From NCBI RefSeq assembly GCF_029577735.1, contig NZ_JARQTO010000008.1, positions 26,962-90,961 on the forward strand: a DNA stretch of 64,000 nucleotides. Reading direction: 5' to 3'. The position numbers and the translations under genes were made by a program. The DNA comes from Exercitatus varius (GTDB lineage Bacteria; Pseudomonadota; Gammaproteobacteria; Enterobacterales; Pasteurellaceae). The notes under the pieces are model-generated. The model searched no databases. It was not told the DNA's origin and saw only the letters and a list, made by a program, of their open reading frames with translations. Positions 17,960 to 27,613 of this stretch are shown piece after piece. Positions within the stretch are counted from its first letter, which is position 1, and each line of letters opens with the position of its first letter.

Positions 17960-20900
17960 TTAGAATTCAAACTGATATAACAAATCAAAGGCTTGGTTCA
18001 CGCCCGAAACGGATTGCAGATAAAGTCGCGGTAATAGTCTATAACGTAATGTCACTTCCGCCAAGCCGTCAAATAATCCCACGCCGTATTTTATCTGTAA
18101 ATCTTTGGTTAAATTGCCGCTGACCACGACTTTGGAGCTATCACCCACGCCGGCCGTACCAACGTTCAAATCGGAAATACCGAAAGTTTCGCCGATATTA
18201 CCGACAACTTTGCCGCTTTTCGCCAATCCCATGCCCAATAACGCGGCGCCGATGGATCCGCCCGAACCGGCTTCCCCGCTGTTTTCCAGCGAACGACCGG
18301 TCAAAATGTAGGATAACGCTTGATCTTGCGGCATGCTCGGTTCGGAAAATACCGTCACTTCCGGCGCGTCCGCCAGGCCGATAACTTTAATTCCCGCGGT
18401 AATTTTACTATCTTCCATGGCTTCCGGATTACGAATGGCCTCAATGTTTAACATGGGTTGTGACGGTAATCCGGAAAAAGTGATTAAACCTTTGCGAATC
18501 AGCAAATCCTGCCCGAAAGACGCGTAACGTCCGCGTTTTAAATCAATACCGCCGTACAAACCCAGCGCGCCTTTCGCCTGCTTCACCACTAATAAACCTT
18601 CCAGCTGACTGTTCAATCCGTAAGCATTAATGTTTACATCGTCGCCGATATGAATTTTCAAATCGGAACGAATGGCCATGCCATCTTTGGTTTCGGCGGG
18701 AATATAGGTTAATTTGGCGCGCGAAGTTCTGTCGTCCAGAATCACTTCGTCGCTGCTGACGGAAACCGCGCTTTCCGGCAGACTTTCAATAGCAATGCGA
18801 CCCCACGGAATATCTACTAAACCGGTGAGCTCCAACAAGGTCGGGCCGGCTTTCATTTCCACGTTCGGGCTAACTTTTAATTTCGCCATAGAAGGAATAT
18901 TCAGATAAAAATTCTTTGCCTCGGCATGCACTCTGGTGCGCCAGTTTTCCAGGCTTGCCCAGTCGGCGTCGCCGTCCAAATCCAAACGACTTTCCGGCGT
19001 TTGAATATAGCCGTTTAAGGTGGAACGGTTGCCGTGGAATTGCAGAGCAAGTTCGCCGTTATTGACTCTAAACGGCATAGCATTCACCACCGCATTAATT
19101 CGGTTAATGCGAAAATCGCCGTTAAGCAGCGGCTTATCCAGATTGCCGGCAAATTTCAAATTGGCATTTACATCGCCGGACACATTTTCGCCATTAGATA
19201 ACAGTTGATTCACCAAATTCAGATTCAAACGATGAATATTCAAATCGCCGCCCAATTTCCGCCCTAGCGCCACATCCTGAATAGCCAGATTGGCGGTCAG
19301 GCCGCCTTGATTTTGCAACTGAATATCCGATACGGCATTCAGATTGTTGTTTTCCATTTTGGCGGTCAGACTGAGTTTGGGAATGCCAAGCTTAAAGGTG
19401 CGGTAATCCAGCTTTTGCGCTACATTAATGTTATTGCCGTCCAGTTTCACGTCCAATTTCAGCGGTTTATCCGTAAACCACGCCACGTTGCCTTGACTGC
19501 GCAAATGCCCTTTCAGCATCTCATTTCCGGTTAATTTATTCACCAAGTTCAAATCGAGTTTCTTCAAATCAAAGGCGATATCACCGGTTTTGCCGGCGTT
19601 GAAAGCTTTCGGGAAGCACAATTCAATATCGGGATTTGTCCAGCAGTGAGCGGAAACATTAGCGTTAACCGCTTTGTTATCATAAGTCACATGTAACTGA
19701 TTATTTTTGAATTCGCCCACCGGCGAGTGAATATCGGTCTGATGAATCACGCCTTTCCAAACCTGCGAAGTGCGGTCAAAATTTCCTGCTAAATCAAGAT
19801 TCGCCGCCACCGGCTCGCCCTGCGAGTGCAAATGCAGTTCGTGATTTTTTTCATTGCCTTTGATAGTCAGTGTCGCATGATTTAACCGAACGCCATCACC
19901 GTAACGGAATCCGTCCAGCGCAATATCGGCATTGCCCTGCACCATCGGCTCGGAATTGATTTTACTTTTGACCTTAAGAGCGGCGAGATGTAAATCCTGA
20001 AACTGAATTTGTCCGCCGGTTAAATCCGCTTCTAAATCCGGCGCCGTCATTCGCCCGGTTAAAGCGACTTTACCGTTCAGAGAAGCGGAAAGATCCGGCA
20101 CCAAACCGCGCAAATCCGGCGCGTTAATATCCAGTCTGAAATCGGATTTTTCGCTTAATATACCTTTAGCGGTAATCTTATTCTCACCGTAAGTGAGACG
20201 TAAATCCGATAAATTCAGCAATTCGCTTTGACTGGAGGTCAGTTTCCCCGTTAACGCAAGCGGGCGTTTGCTAACCATACCGTTAATATCCAATTCAGGC
20301 ACATTGATTCGCCAGTTTTCGCCGTTCACCTGACCGTCGGAGGACAGTTTGCCTGATAATACGGCAGGAAAGGATTTAACATAGTTTCCCACATTAATTT
20401 TGCTTAAATCCACCGCGCCTTGCCAGCTTACGCCGTCTTTCCAAGCGGCGTTACCGTTAGCATTCAGAGAACCGTCCAATGCGTTCAGTTGCAATTTTTC
20501 AATCGTCGCTTCATACAGTTTGCCGCTGCCGGCGAAATCCAAGCGAGTATGCGGCACACCCATGCCTTCCGCCTGCGCGCTGAGCGTGGCGCGATAATCC
20601 AGCAGATTGCCCGTCACATGTAAATTCACATGGCTGAGTTTTAGCGGGTCGGTCGCGCTGAACGGATATTGCGCGGCATCGCCGGTTAACTGTAAAGATA
20701 ACGGCATTTTGTTTTTCGCCAACTCAACCTGACCGACCAAAGCGGCATTTAACCCGCCCGTGGTATTTAATGTCAGTGCGGTGACATTTTTAAGCGCGCC
20801 CGATAACGTCAGCTCCAAAGTACTTTTCGGCAAAAGGGTTTGTTTATCCGAAATTATCGGTTCCACATCGGAATGAATGCGGAAATCCACGGGCATTTCA

Positions 20901-21877
20901 CCGTTTAATTGCATCTTGCCGCTACCGTTCAGCGTGCCCAGAGAACTGTTGACAGAAAAGGTTTGCAATGCCACATCGTAGCCTGTGGCATCCGCCTGGA
21001 TACGCAGTTCGGGAATTCGGATATTTTGCGTGATTACGTCATCCTGGCGGGCTTCGTAAGACCAATCTTTGCCTTCAATATCCGTTATATGAATATCGAA
21101 AGGTAAAATAATTTCGTTTAGCTCGCCCAGAAATGCCGGTGTCAGCGTCCGTTCCAACGCCGCCCAGTCCATAGGTTGAGCCTTTTCCGCCGCCTGATCC
21201 GCTTCGCGTTTGGCTTGCTCCGCCTGTTCTTTCGCCGTTGTCGTTGTGCGGAAACTAAAGCCCTCAAGCACAGTCGGCGCCAGGGTTAATCCGTTTTTAC
21301 CGTTTAAACTGACCGCACTTTTGAAATGCGCCAGCGATAAACGGTTATTGTCAATCGCCACGGAGGTTTCGTCTATGCCGATATTTTTCACCGTGACGGA
21401 AATCGGCAAATTCAGACGTTCCGGCGGACCGGATTCCGCTTCCGGCTCTTCTTGCGACGGCGGAATTAAATCGGTATTAACGGCAACCTGCGTTTGGCGG
21501 ATTTGAATGTCCTCCACGCAAATTTCACGCCGCCACAAACAACCGAAGTCCAGTCGAAGATGAGCGTAAGGCACGCGCACGTCCACGCCGTCCGTACTGA
21601 ACGCCGCATTTTTAAGCGTTAATCCCTGCTGTAACCGACCGCTTACTTTGCCGACGGTTAATCCGTCCAGCCATTTATCCGCCAGACCCAACGCCCACTT
21701 AGTGCCGCTTTCGGTTCCGACAACGGCGGACAGACCGGCAACGATCAATCCTGCCAACAGGGCCGCCGCAAGTAACGAGCGGCAGAAAATTTTGCGGATG
21801 CGGGACGGTTTGCGGGCTGTAAAAACTTCGCGTTTTTTGACCGCACTTTGCGCCGGTTTTTGTTCCTGTTCTGTCAT
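17960..21877 (-). CDS. tamB: TamB, inner membrane part of the translocation and assembly module
   Basis: A 1305-residue envelope protein, within the usual TamB range. A single N-terminal membrane segment near residues 32-52 anchors it in the inner membrane; the rest is the long repetitive beta-rich (beta-taco) region that spans the periplasm and ends in the conserved DUF490 domain, with the C-terminal residues DLLYQFEF. It works with TamA, encoded 9 bases upstream, in outer membrane protein assembly and phospholipid transport between membranes. Uptake signal cores are at 19768, 21312 and 21840. The E/Q/A-rich stretch near residues 215-235 is a likely flexible coil. Confidence 0.93.
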   Translation of the reverse strand: MTEQEQKPAQSAVKKREVFTARKPSRIRKIFCRSLLAAALLAGLIVAGLSAVVGTESGTKWALGLADKWLDGLTVGKVSGRLQQGLTLKNAAFSTDGVDVRVPYAHLRLDFGCLWRREICVEDIQIRQTQVAVNTDLIPPSQEEPEAESGPPERLNLPISVTVKNIGIDETSVAIDNNRLSLAHFKSAVSLNGKNGLTLAPTVLEGFSFRTTTTAKEQAEQAKREADQAAEKAQPMDWAALERTLTPAFLGELNEIILPFDIHITDIEGKDWSYEARQDDVITQNIRIPELRIQADATGYDVALQTFSVNSSLGTLNGSGKMQLNGEMPVDFRIHSDVEPIISDKQTLLPKSTLELTLSGALKNVTALTLNTTGGLNAALVGQVELAKNKMPLSLQLTGDAAQYPFSATDPLKLSHVNLHVTGNLLDYRATLSAQAEGMGVPHTRLDFAGSGKLYEATIEKLQLNALDGSLNANGNAAWKDGVSWQGAVDLSKINVGNYVKSFPAVLSGKLSSDGQVNGENWRINVPELDINGMVSKRPLALTGKLTSSQSELLNLSDLRLTYGENKITAKGILSEKSDFRLDINAPDLRGLVPDLSASLNGKVALTGRMTAPDLEADLTGGQIQFQDLHLAALKVKSKINSEPMVQGNADIALDGFRYGDGVRLNHATLTIKGNEKNHELHLHSQGEPVAANLDLAGNFDRTSQVWKGVIHQTDIHSPVGEFKNNQLHVTYDNKAVNANVSAHCWTNPDIELCFPKAFNAGKTGDIAFDLKKLDLNLVNKLTGNEMLKGHLRSQGNVAWFTDKPLKLDVKLDGNNINVAQKLDYRTFKLGIPKLSLTAKMENNNLNAVSDIQLQNQGGLTANLAIQDVALGRKLGGDLNIHRLNLNLVNQLLSNGENVSGDVNANLKFAGNLDKPLLNGDFRINRINAVVNAMPFRVNNGELALQFHGNRSTLNGYIQTPESRLDLDGDADWASLENWRTRVHAEAKNFYLNIPSMAKLKVSPNVEMKAGPTLLELTGLVDIPWGRIAIESLPESAVSVSSDEVILDDRTSRAKLTYIPAETKDGMAIRSDLKIHIGDDVNINAYGLNSQLEGLLVVKQAKGALGLYGGIDLKRGRYASFGQDLLIRKGLITFSGLPSQPMLNIEAIRNPEAMEDSKITAGIKVIGLADAPEVTVFSEPSMPQDQALSYILTGRSLENSGEAGSGGSIGAALLGMGLAKSGKVVGNIGETFGISDLNVGTAGVGDSSKVVVSGNLTKDLQIKYGVGLFDGLAEVTLRYRLLPRLYLQSVSGVNQAFDLLYQFEF

Positions 21878-21886
21878 TTATCCGTC

Positions 21887-23725
21887 CTACAATTCCGTGC
21901 CCAAACCTATGTAAAATTGGATGTTTTTACTGTCATCTTTATCCCGCACCGGAGTGGCGATGTCAAATTTTATCGGTCCGACCGGCGACGCCCAACGCAC
22001 GCCTACGCCTGCGCCGTAACGCAATTCGTCGGTGCTGAATGTATTGGCGGCGAAGCCGGCGTCAAAAAATGTGGCCGCCCACCAGTCTTTCACCACCTGA
22101 TATTGATATTCCAGCGTGCCCGTCACTAAACGGGAACCGCCTAATAATTTACCGTTGCGCTGATCTTTCGGCGCAATTTTTTTGTAACCGTAACCGCGCA
22201 CGCTGCGATCGCCGCCGGCGAAGAACCGCAATGCAGGCGGAATTCGGTGAAATTCGTTGGTATGCAGATAACCGATATCGCCGCGGGTTAAGAAACGGTG
22301 ATTTGTGGCGAAAGTTTTAATCCAGCCCGCATTGGCGCGAATGCGGAAGAAATCTACGTCCGACGCCCACATTTTACGCCCGAGATCCACCGTCGCACTG
22401 ATTATATCCGCCCGTCTGGCGAAAGCGCCGCCGCTGATGCGGGAGCGACTGACCGTAGCGGTAGGATAAATCAACAAGGTGTTTTCATTCACATCCGCTT
22501 GGGTGAATTTATCGTAACGGGCGCGCAAACCGGTGGAATACTGCCAGCCCGTGGGATGATTCCAGAAGCGCAAGGCGGCAACGGTTGCCGCGGTGGATTT
22601 TGTGTCGGTTTCGGTGTCGTCTTCGTGTTCAAAACCCGTGGAAAATTCGTAATAATAATTCAGCGGATTTTTTAATAACGGCATTTTGTAAGTCGCTTCG
22701 AAATTTTGCTTCGGCGAAGAAAGATACAGATTTGAACGCAGGCTGTGTCCGCGACTGTTAATCCACGGGCGGGTCCAACCGATTTGAGTGTGCGGACCGG
22801 AATCCGAACCGTAACCGATTCCCAATTCCATGCTGTTTTTTTTCCGCGGACGCAGCAAAACTTCGAGATCCACCAATTTGCTGTCCTCGTGCAGGGTAGG
22901 CTTCACCAGCACCGACTGAAACCAATTGGAGGACGAATAATCGCTGGTCATGTCGGAAACATCGTTAATCAGATAAGGATCGCCGGATTTGATTTTTAAG
23001 ATGTTGCGCAAATAATCTTCGCGGATTTGGGAACCCCGGAAAGAAATCTCACCGTAATGATAACGTTGTCCGCTGTTAAACACCAAATGCCACCAACCTT
23101 GATTGGTCGAAGGCATCACCTGTAATTCGTGCACCGGAAAATCCGCATCGAAATACCCGCGCTGACGGGCTAACTTTTCCAGCGAACTTTTGTAATCGTC
23201 ATAGGCTTCGTGTTCCAGCACCGCGCCTTTTTGCGGCACGTTTCGGCTCAATTTCTGAAAAGCTTCGTCCTCGGCGGCTTCGCCCGAGATTTCAATATCG
23301 GTGCCGTCAATCCGCACAGGTTCGCCCACATCCACGGAGGCAATCAATAAATCCTTTTTACCCGCCCGGGGTTGTAAATCGAAATAAATCTTACTGTTGT
23401 AATAACCGAAAACCCGTAAGGCTTTGGCGATATTTTCCCGTAACAAATATTGATGACGCTCCGAACCGTCCGCCTCGTTTTTATCCATGGCGTCGAGATA
23501 AATGCGCACGTTTTCGCTTAAGCGGGAATCCCGAATACCGTCTACCCGAACATCCACTTTCGCGGCGGATGCCGTCTCTTCCGCCGCCGGAACTTCGGCG
23601 GAGTCTTCCGTAGCGGGAGTTTCCGTGTCGATTGCGGTGTCCGGCTCTTCGGCCAGCACGGCGTGCGGACACAAAAAAACGGTCAAACCCGCAATAAAGG
23701 CGGCAAAACGAGTAAAAAACGTCAT
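21887..23725 (-). CDS. tamA: TamA, outer membrane Omp85-family assembly factor
   Basis: A 612-residue outer membrane protein. I start at the ATG at 23723-23725 because it begins a signal peptide (MTFFTRFAAFIAG, cleavage after VLA); the frame extends 54 basic residues further upstream without any signal. Three POTRA-like repeats span roughly residues 65-310, then the 16-strand barrel with the GGDRSVRGYGYK loop near 505 and a C-terminus ending YIGLGTEL, like E. coli (GLGPEL). Odd: an acidic Thr/Ala/Glu-rich stretch of about 35 residues lies between signal peptide and first POTRA domain. It forms an operon with tamB. Confidence 0.92.
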   Translation of the reverse strand: MTFFTRFAAFIAGLTVFLCPHAVLAEEPDTAIDTETPATEDSAEVPAAEETASAAKVDVRVDGIRDSRLSENVRIYLDAMDKNEADGSERHQYLLRENIAKALRVFGYYNSKIYFDLQPRAGKKDLLIASVDVGEPVRIDGTDIEISGEAAEDEAFQKLSRNVPQKGAVLEHEAYDDYKSSLEKLARQRGYFDADFPVHELQVMPSTNQGWWHLVFNSGQRYHYGEISFRGSQIREDYLRNILKIKSGDPYLINDVSDMTSDYSSSNWFQSVLVKPTLHEDSKLVDLEVLLRPRKKNSMELGIGYGSDSGPHTQIGWTRPWINSRGHSLRSNLYLSSPKQNFEATYKMPLLKNPLNYYYEFSTGFEHEDDTETDTKSTAATVAALRFWNHPTGWQYSTGLRARYDKFTQADVNENTLLIYPTATVSRSRISGGAFARRADIISATVDLGRKMWASDVDFFRIRANAGWIKTFATNHRFLTRGDIGYLHTNEFHRIPPALRFFAGGDRSVRGYGYKKIAPKDQRNGKLLGGSRLVTGTLEYQYQVVKDWWAATFFDAGFAANTFSTDELRYGAGVGVRWASPVGPIKFDIATPVRDKDDSKNIQFYIGLGTEL

Positions 23726-23880
23726 AAATATTCCGATGATAACAATGCGACTGCGACCTATTCTAATGGTTGAATGCGGGTTGTTCAAGTTACGCCGTTT
23801 CGAGCGCAACCTGATGATATTTCTCCTTGAGGATAAAATTCTCGGCGGTTTATTCGAAGGATTTGTTTGCTTAGAAACCG

Positions 23881-23929
23881 GGCGCAAAAGCCGGGTTCAA
23901 AAAACGTCGCTTTTTTTGCCCGCACTTTT
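23881..23929 (+). repeat. Dispersed uptake-signal repeat, copy 1
   Basis: Contains GGTTCAAAAAACGTCGC followed by a T run and CCCGCACTTTT (a one-base variant uptake signal). The same arrangement recurs at 24739-24790 (inverted) and 62919-62970. Confidence 0.55.
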
Positions 23930-23978
23930 ATCGTCAAATTACGGTGAAATCCAAGTTTTTTCTTTATTTCAGGCAAGA

Positions 23979-24006
23979 AAAAAGCACATTTCTCAATGTG
24001 CTTTTT
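23979..24006 (-). terminator. narP terminator
   Basis: AAAAAGCACATT (23979-23990) and AATGTGCTTTTT (23995-24006) are perfectly complementary across a four-base loop. It lies just after the narP stop and its A/T ends let it work in both directions. Confidence 0.8.
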
Positions 24007-24018
24007 GCCAAAGAGGAA

Positions 24019-24648
24019 TTAATTGCCCTTGTGCTCCAAGTAAAGCACGGTGGCGGCAACCCGCGAATGGACATTTAATTTGCGCAACAGATTGCGAATA
24101 TGGACTTTCACCGTTTCTTCCGAAATAAATAATTTGCCGGCAATTTGTTTGTTGGATAAACCGGTGGCGATTTGCTGCAACACGTCCATTTCACGATCGG
24201 TGAGGGAATAAATCGGATCTTTGCTGGAATGACGCTCAAGCAGCAAATCTTTGATGCTGTCGCTTAGCACCACTTCGCCGCCGGCAATGCGTTTTAACTG
24301 AGCAAGCAGAACATCCGGCTCCGTATCTTTCAGTAAATAACCGTCGGCGCCGGCGTCGACTAACGCGAAAATATCGTTTTTAGCGTCGGATACGGTGAGA
24401 ATCACGATACGCGCGTCTACGCCTTCGTTGCGCAACGCTTTCAGCGTATCCAGTCCCGACAACCCTTTCATATTGAGATCCAACACGATTAAATCGGGGT
24501 CAAGCTGCAGGGCTAAACTGATTCCGTCGTTGCCGTTTCCCGCGTCGCCGATTACTTCAAAAATCTCATCTAATTCAATAAGTTGCTTGATTCCGCGACG
24601 CATTAACGGATGATCGTCAATCAATAGCACTTTCGTTTTTTCTGTCAT
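24019..24648 (-). CDS. narP: Nitrate/nitrite response regulator NarP
   Basis: A 209-residue two-component response regulator. I start at the ATG at 24646-24648 (MTEKTKVLLIDDHP), since the 14 residues upstream in frame are not family-like. The receiver domain has the acidic pair Asp11-Asp12, phospho-acceptor Asp57 in VLDLNMKG and the TVSDA switch; the C-terminal LuxR helix-turn-helix reads LSNKQIAGKLFISEETVKVHIRNLLRK. This matches NarP rather than NarL (length, LLEL/ELDEIFEV region), as in Haemophilus, which has NarQ-NarP only. No sensor gene is adjacent; narQ must be elsewhere. A likely target, hcp, lies 8 kb away with a NarP-type site at 32337-32352. Confidence 0.9.
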   Translation of the reverse strand: MTEKTKVLLIDDHPLMRRGIKQLIELDEIFEVIGDAGNGNDGISLALQLDPDLIVLDLNMKGLSGLDTLKALRNEGVDARIVILTVSDAKNDIFALVDAGADGYLLKDTEPDVLLAQLKRIAGGEVVLSDSIKDLLLERHSSKDPIYSLTDREMDVLQQIATGLSNKQIAGKLFISEETVKVHIRNLLRKLNVHSRVAATVLYLEHKGN

Positions 24649-24738
24649 CTTCGGTACCCGTTTCCTGTAATTTGATGAATTATAGACCAATCTGTGGTGA
24701 TGATCTAGCGAACCGCCCCGCGACCGGGAGATTTCCGT

Positions 24739-24790
24739 AAACTGCGGTCACAAAAAGCAACGCTTTTTGAACGTTGGCTTTGCCAACGGT
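24739..24790 (-). repeat. Dispersed uptake-signal repeat, copy 2, with hairpin
   Basis: Read leftward it has ACCGTTGGCAAAGCCAACG, a perfect CGTTGGC/GCCAACG hairpin at 24772-24788, then GTTCAAAAAGCGTTGC, a T run and a degenerate uptake signal. It closely matches 62919-62970. A second hairpin, TAATCGC/GCGATTA (about 24804-24821), follows, and a core uptake signal sits at 24848-24856. The whole gap 24649-24922 holds no gene. Confidence 0.6.
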
Positions 24791-24922
24791 GGCGAAGCCA
24801 TAAGTAATCGCACTGGCGATTACGCATAAAAAAAGCGACGTTTTTTGACCGCACTTTACGCTAAGCGAAACAAACCTTCCAAACGTTGCGAATAAAACGC
24901 GGGTTTCTCCGGAAAGCCGGCA

Positions 24923-27463
24923 TTACGTATATTTTGCCTGGCGTTGGAACGGTACGATATGAACCGGCGGATTACTGCCTTCATAATAGCGGTTGTGAAT
25001 AATCCGGTAAAACTGCGGATAATTAAAATTCCGTTGGATAATCCCGTACGGATTGTTGCCGGAAGAATCCGCATTAGTATAAATGTGATTGATTTCGTTG
25101 ATTTTTTGTTCTTTTTCACCGTCACAACGATGATAAATTTCGATGTGATTCTTTTCGTCCAGGATGTACACATTGAAGGTGTCATCGTTATTGTCTTCAA
25201 AGAAAAATTGTAAAAAACCTTCACTGGCAAAACTGTCGATTTCCGCCGGATATTGTAATTTCTCCGGCGGATTCTGTTCGCTCTGAACAGGCAAAACGTT
25301 GTCGTTTTCATTGATTTCCGCCTGCAATTCCTCATCCAGATTATTTTCCGGCAGAACCTGACTTTCCGGTAATTCCTGCAGGCTAATGCCGCGTTCTTCA
25401 AAAAAGAACTGCCAGTTTTTCCCCGCCACCCGCAACATGCTTTGGGTGTTTGAAGGTTGGTTGATGCCCAATTGGATGTCGATACATTTTTTGATTAGAG
25501 CGGTCACAATATTGGCCAGAGAACGCCGGTAATGCCGGCTGTAACTGTACACTGCAATATCGGCAAGTGCGGTCGAACCGTGATGAATTTTGTTGGATAA
25601 CACTTTTAACGCCATCAGAATCGCATTCGGTCCTTCAAAATGCAGAGTGCGGATTTCATTCCACAAATTACGATAAATAAAATCGATGGAACCCACCAGA
25701 TTCTGCTGTTCTGTGCCGAAGCTGAACAAGTCGCTTTGTTGAATCGGCGTTTTACTGTCCGTCAGTTGTTTGGTCGGATCGCAGCTGAGATTAATCGCCA
25801 CCATTAACTGACGAATTTCACAAGGATGATGTAAATCGTCATTGGTCGGCGGCGGTACGCGAACGGGCAGGGTTTCCGCCAGATTGGTAATAAATTCCTG
25901 TAACGTCGATAAGCTGACGTTCGGGCTTTGAATGTATAACTGAGTGTTCGGCGTAAGCAGTCCGTTGAAATACACCGACGCCACCAGTTTGTGCAGGGTT
26001 GCGCTGTATTCCGTGTAACGCGGATGGCTGAATCCCGAAATTTCGGGCGCCTGATTCAGCATGTACCAACCTTTTTTCACCGGGCGATCCGTTGCGGTGA
26101 CTTCAACGAATGTAAGATAAGGCTCCGACAAATCCGTGGAAATCTGCGGATTAATCAGTAAAACTTTGCCCGGCAGTTCTTCAAAAGCGGTATAGATTTT
26201 CCGGGTAAGAATGCTGATATCCTGCGGCACGATATTGGCATCCACGTGGTGTTTGCGGGCAAAATCGATCAGATTGCGATAACTGATCATCAGCATTTGC
26301 ATTAATTTGCCGTAAGATTGTTTCACTCGTTTGATTTTCCAGAACGGGCGCAGATTCAAATCCTGAATCGTTTCTTTCGACCAACCCCAATCCTGCGCCA
26401 ACCGGTTAATCAGCTCCATCCGCCAGTTGGATTCGCTATGATACCACCAGTCTTCCGTCGATTTCAGATAAAAACAACGGCGCACGTCTTCCAACCGTTT
26501 GAAATCCTTACGGTAGGTTAAATAATTCGTCACCCGCTCGAGCATTTCAAGATAAGGGTCAAAATGATGATCTTCGGTGTGATCCATCAATAAATGGAAT
26601 TTGAAATCCGAGGCAATCAGCCGCGTGTTCGGATATTCCCAGGAATATTCTTCCAATAACAGGATCTTGATCACCGATTTGTAAGGCGCATCAATCCCTT
26701 TATACAGCTGCCACAAACCGGCGCCGAAATATTCATTGGCGGAAAATTTGCTCAACCCGCCGAAATCCACCCATTCCTGCGGATCGATTTCGCCGCGGCG
26801 GACTAAATCTTCCACTTCCGATTCGTAGTTTTTCTCGTCTTCCACCAGCAAATGCAGCCACAATAGCGGCTTGCCGGCCAGCCGGATTGCCGAACGGTAA
26901 AATTCGTCCAGTAACAGCATATATTGCGCCGAGCCGCAATTTTCTTCCGTCATCACGCCGGACGACTGAAAATTACGGAAGCGGTTTTGATCCATCAAAA
27001 ACAGATTGACATCCACTTCAAACTGCTTCGCCCAGTTCTGAAGTGCGGTCGCTTTTTGCTGCAATTTTTTCCGCTCGCGAGCTTTCAAGCCGTTTCGCAG
27101 GCACACCCAAATATCCAAATCCGACGAAGAAGTTTGCGCGATGGAAGCAATGCTGCCCATCACATAAACGCCGTCGATAGCGTGGGAAGTGCGGTCAAAA
27201 ATCTGAGAGAATTGAACGTCGGGCGATTGCGCCAGCAGCTCGTGTAAATAATGGCGCTGATAATCGGTTAATTTGAAGTCAGCGATTCCCGTGGGCGCGT
27301 TGGCGACGAACCCGGGCAAATTCGGATGATTGGCGTGCAGAAGCAAAGCGATGAGCTGAAAAACGTAACGGAATTCGTCCGTTGTTCCGGATAACGCCCG
27401 AAAGAAGCGAAACCGTTCCAAATCAGCAACCTGCTTCCTGGCAAACTCAAGATCGTACTTCAA
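24923..27463 (-). CDS. cyaA: Adenylate cyclase, class I, with a TTG start
   Basis: An 846-residue cyclase that makes cAMP for CRP. The catalytic half shows MGSIASIAQTSSSDLDIWVC near residue 105 (the GS and DLD nucleotidyltransferase motif); the C-terminal half is the glucose-sensitive regulatory part. The start codon is TTG (27461-27463), with AGGTAA seven bases upstream and no suitable ATG near; E. coli cyaA also starts with UUG, which keeps expression low. It is divergent from hemC, the enteric gene order. Uptake signal cores lie at 25565, 27041 and 27187. Four catabolic loci in this window carry CRP-like sites that would respond to its product. Confidence 0.95.
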   Translation of the reverse strand: MKYDLEFARKQVADLERFRFFRALSGTTDEFRYVFQLIALLLHANHPNLPGFVANAPTGIADFKLTDYQRHYLHELLAQSPDVQFSQIFDRTSHAIDGVYVMGSIASIAQTSSSDLDIWVCLRNGLKARERKKLQQKATALQNWAKQFEVDVNLFLMDQNRFRNFQSSGVMTEENCGSAQYMLLLDEFYRSAIRLAGKPLLWLHLLVEDEKNYESEVEDLVRRGEIDPQEWVDFGGLSKFSANEYFGAGLWQLYKGIDAPYKSVIKILLLEEYSWEYPNTRLIASDFKFHLLMDHTEDHHFDPYLEMLERVTNYLTYRKDFKRLEDVRRCFYLKSTEDWWYHSESNWRMELINRLAQDWGWSKETIQDLNLRPFWKIKRVKQSYGKLMQMLMISYRNLIDFARKHHVDANIVPQDISILTRKIYTAFEELPGKVLLINPQISTDLSEPYLTFVEVTATDRPVKKGWYMLNQAPEISGFSHPRYTEYSATLHKLVASVYFNGLLTPNTQLYIQSPNVSLSTLQEFITNLAETLPVRVPPPTNDDLHHPCEIRQLMVAINLSCDPTKQLTDSKTPIQQSDLFSFGTEQQNLVGSIDFIYRNLWNEIRTLHFEGPNAILMALKVLSNKIHHGSTALADIAVYSYSRHYRRSLANIVTALIKKCIDIQLGINQPSNTQSMLRVAGKNWQFFFEERGISLQELPESQVLPENNLDEELQAEINENDNVLPVQSEQNPPEKLQYPAEIDSFASEGFLQFFFEDNNDDTFNVYILDEKNHIEIYHRCDGEKEQKINEINHIYTNADSSGNNPYGIIQRNFNYPQFYRIIHNRYYEGSNPPVHIVPFQRQAKYT

Positions 27464-27534
27464 TAAAGCTTACCTGTGTAAATGAGGAGTCGGCAATACT
27501 CTAGCACTTTTCTCAGAATTAGCAAATTTATCCC

Positions 27535-27548
27535 TTGACGAAAATCAA
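27535..27548. promoter_or_regulatory. FNR-like palindrome upstream of cyaA
   Basis: TTGACGAAAATCAA matches TTGAT-N4-ATCAA at 9 of 10 defined positions, about 45-50 bases before the presumed cyaA transcription start. FNR control of cyaA is not established, so this is only a candidate. Confidence 0.3.
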
Positions 27549-27550
27549 GG

Positions 27551-27592
27551 AAAGTGCGGTTAAAAAAACATTGATTTTTTTGACCGCACTTT
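27551..27592 (-). terminator. Inverted uptake-signal hairpin
   Basis: AAAGTGCGGT (27551-27560) and ACCGCACTTT (27583-27592) are perfect complements across a 22-base A/T-rich loop. It lies just after the stop of the relict frame at 27614 and probably was its terminator. Confidence 0.5.
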
Positions 27593-27613
27593 ATATTGCT
27601 ATCGTAGCGAAAA

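Noticed and set aside
24856..25401. Leftward 181-codon frame beginning MKNAALACRNYRK
   Set aside because: It overlaps the 3' end of cyaA in another frame and its Arg/Lys/Ile-rich composition is that of an out-of-frame reading.
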